A stretch of DNA of 15,927 nt. Source: Actinomycetota bacterium (GTDB taxonomy: Bacteria > Actinomycetota > Actinomycetes > Nanopelagicales > Nanopelagicaceae). This document shows positions 14,614-15,927 of the stretch, in pieces. Every line of letters begins with the position of its first letter. Positions within the stretch are counted from its first letter, which is position 1. The stretch lies in NCBI GenBank assembly GCA_009698045.1, contig WLRE01000020.1, positions 1-15,927 of the forward strand, given 5' to 3'. A program made the position numbers and the translations under genes. The notes under the pieces were generated by a model, which saw nothing but the letters and a program-made list of their open reading frames with translations, had not been told where the DNA came from and did no database searches.

Positions 14614-15288
14614 ATGGAGAAGAACACGGATACGAATTTACCACCCGCAGAAATCGGGCCCGGCGAATTCTACCCAGTCGTTGGAGTCGGGCCTCATCCG
14701 CAACCCTGGCCCAGCGATTCTCATTTTGACCCAGAACTTCTCGCAGCAGGCGATCGTCGTAATGTTCTAGATCATTATCGATATTGGAAACTTGATGCAA
14801 TTGTTGCGGATCTAGATACTAAGAGACATCCACTAGAAATTGCGATTGAAAATTGGCAGCATGATTTAAATATTGGCTCAGTCGTACGCACTGCAAATGC
14901 ATTTAATGTTTCGCGCGTACACATCGTCGGAAAACGCGACTGGAATAAGCGCGGAGCAATGGTGACCGATAAATACCTACATGTCATGCACCATCCCACA
15001 GTCTCTGATTTCGGCCTATGGTGCAATGAGAATTCGCTACCGATAATTGGTATTGATAACTTACCGATTTCAAAAGAACTAGAGGCAACTCGATTACCCG
15101 AACGCTGCGTACTCTTCTTTGGGCAAGAAGGCGCAGGAATGAGTGATGAGGCTGTAGCAATATGCCAAACAGTTTTAGCGATACGTCAGTATGGATCTAC
15201 TCGTTCGATGAACGCATCTGCAGCAGGTGCAATCGCCATGTATGCATGGGCGATGCAACACCTTAATCCTCCATTACCTCCGAGATAG
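14614..15288 (+). CDS. SpoU/TrmH-family RNA 2'-O-methyltransferase
   Basis: SAM-dependent methyltransferase with the trefoil-knot SPOUT fold; it probably methylates a ribose 2'-OH in tRNA or rRNA. The three family motifs are present in 224 residues: motif 1 NIGSVVRTANAFNV (86-99, with Asn86 and Arg92), motif 2 LFFGQEGAGMS (167-177), and motif 3 IRQYGSTRSMNASAAGAIAM (190-209, with Asn200). The roughly 60-residue N-terminal lead with PHPQPWPSDSHFDPELL and GDRRNVLDHYRYW is typical of an actinobacterial subgroup annotated only as TrmH-family. The exact target nucleotide cannot be assigned. It is the only plus-strand gene here, divergent from EamA and with its last 26 bases overlapping the TPR gene tail to tail. 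Confidence 0.93.
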   Translation: MEKNTDTNLPPAEIGPGEFYPVVGVGPHPQPWPSDSHFDPELLAAGDRRNVLDHYRYWKLDAIVADLDTKRHPLEIAIENWQHDLNIGSVVRTANAFNVSRVHIVGKRDWNKRGAMVTDKYLHVMHHPTVSDFGLWCNENSLPIIGIDNLPISKELEATRLPERCVLFFGQEGAGMSDEAVAICQTVLAIRQYGSTRSMNASAAGAIAMYAWAMQHLNPPLPPR

Positions 15289-15927
15289 CGCTCAGACGGC
15301 GAGTGATTTCGTCCGCTTCGTCAGTGCGTCCGAGCTTGGCCAATACTGCTGCTATTCGGCGTTCAATTTCGAGAATGAATTCAAAATCTTTTGAATCAGA
15401 ATCAGTTGCAACATCCAAGACGCTCTCTAAAGAGGCAAGCCCTTCTTCGTGGCGACCCACAAGAATTTGCGCCTTACCTACTTCAAGTTGTGAATATGTT
15501 TGGCGGTAATGGTCGTGTCCAGTGACAAAAACATCTAGCGATTTTTGAGCGGCAATCAGCGCACCCTCTCCATCGCCAAGTTCGGTCAAGCAGTGTGCAA
15601 TCTTTTGATCGCATCGAGCCACGTTGATAACTTCTTTAAGCGATTTAAAGAGTGCACGTGCTTCTCTAAATGCCTCAAGAGCCTTGGTGTACTCACCGAG
15701 TTCACGATAGGAACAACCAATTAAATGAAGATCATTTGCGGCGCCATTTTCATTGCCATCAACCTGATGTTCTTGTACGCAGTCGGTCATGCAATCAATC
15801 GTCTTCTGGTACTCCTTAGAGTTGAACCACCATTCGCCTAATGTGCAAGCGAGATCAATTGCTAGCGGAGATTTTGAATCGCGCAATATTTCTACCGCTT
15901 TACTCATTGCATGCGCTGCTTCAGTCA
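15263..15927 (-). CDS. Tetratricopeptide-repeat protein, C-terminal part
   Basis: The frame is open to the right edge of the window, so the N-terminus is missing. A Met at 15907 looks internal because the amphipathic helix (EAAHAMSKAVEIL) continues across it. The visible 221 or so residues are TPR-type helix pairs: ACTLGEWWFNSKEYQKTIDC, then DLHLIGCSYRELGEYTKALEAF, then IAHCLTELGDGEGALIAAQKSLDVF, then LEVGKAQILVGRHEEGLASLESV and a last pair ending AAVLAKLGRTDEADEI. Such solenoids bind partner proteins. No membrane segment or enzymatic motif is visible, and no function can be named. The full protein might carry another domain upstream, such as a regulator domain. The TAA stop lies inside the methyltransferase gene on the other strand. 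Confidence 0.8.
   Translation of the reverse strand, partial: TEAAHAMSKAVEILRDSKSPLAIDLACTLGEWWFNSKEYQKTIDCMTDCVQEHQVDGNENGAANDLHLIGCSYRELGEYTKALEAFREARALFKSLKEVINVARCDQKIAHCLTELGDGEGALIAAQKSLDVFVTGHDHYRQTYSQLEVGKAQILVGRHEEGLASLESVLDVATDSDSKDFEFILEIERRIAAVLAKLGRTDEADEITRRLSAISEVMED

Noticed and set aside
15905..15907. ATG at the right edge as the start of the TPR gene
   Set aside because: The same frame stays open to the window edge, codes for a continuing amphipathic helix and has no Shine-Dalgarno or promoter-like hexamer, so the gene is more likely cut by the window.
1..15927. Search for tRNA or rRNA genes, CRISPR arrays, insertion sequences, attachment sites, toxin-antitoxin or defence genes
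   Set aside because: All space is filled by the listed coding genes, the gaps are at most 80 bp, and I saw no repeated spacers, transposase motifs or cloverleaf-like sequences.

Overview
The window (15.9 kb) is a dense chromosomal segment from what looks like a small-genome, low-to-mid GC actinobacterium. My best guess is a freshwater planktonic lineage of the Ca. Nanopelagicales (acI) type. That rests on three things: actinobacterial-style proteins and gene order (tilS-hpt-ftsH-folE-folP-folB-folK, with pan and nad genes following and a PBP4-type carboxypeptidase upstream), an AT-leaning composition by eye, and almost no intergenic DNA. No gap exceeds about 80 bp. I saw no tRNA, rRNA, CRISPR, insertion sequence or prophage, and no obvious rho-independent terminator.

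Layout. Positions 1-8566 (minus strand, read right to left) form one apparent operon: tilS, hpt, ftsH, folE, folP, folB, folK, panC, nadB and the start of nadC. Most junctions are overlaps or near-overlaps (TAATG or the four-base ATGA/GTGA type), so translational coupling is likely. It joins tRNA-Ile lysidine synthesis and purine salvage, the FtsH membrane protease, four folate steps (GTP to dihydropteroate), pantothenate synthase, and the aspartate-to-NAD entry enzymes.

Positions 8588-13691 (minus strand) carry envelope and membrane functions: a secreted RipA-like NlpC/P60 peptidase, a two-gene ABC-2 transporter, the haem O synthase CtaB and a compact D-Ala-D-Ala carboxypeptidase (PBP4 family). 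An EamA-type exporter follows at 13699-14589. It is divergent, across only 24 bp, from a SpoU/TrmH-family RNA methyltransferase on the plus strand (14614-15288). The 3' end of that gene overlaps, tail to tail, the 3' end of a TPR-repeat protein that runs off the right edge.

The gene content is ordinary housekeeping and I do not see an undescribed multi-gene system. The most interesting signal is regulatory. Five genes without a well-placed Shine-Dalgarno have a -10-like hexamer ending exactly 6 or 7 nt before their start codon (tilS, ABC ATPase, ctaB, dacB, TrmH-like). That is the geometry expected for leaderless mRNAs. Genes with good Shine-Dalgarno sequences (hpt, panC, ABC permease, NlpC/P60) lack it.
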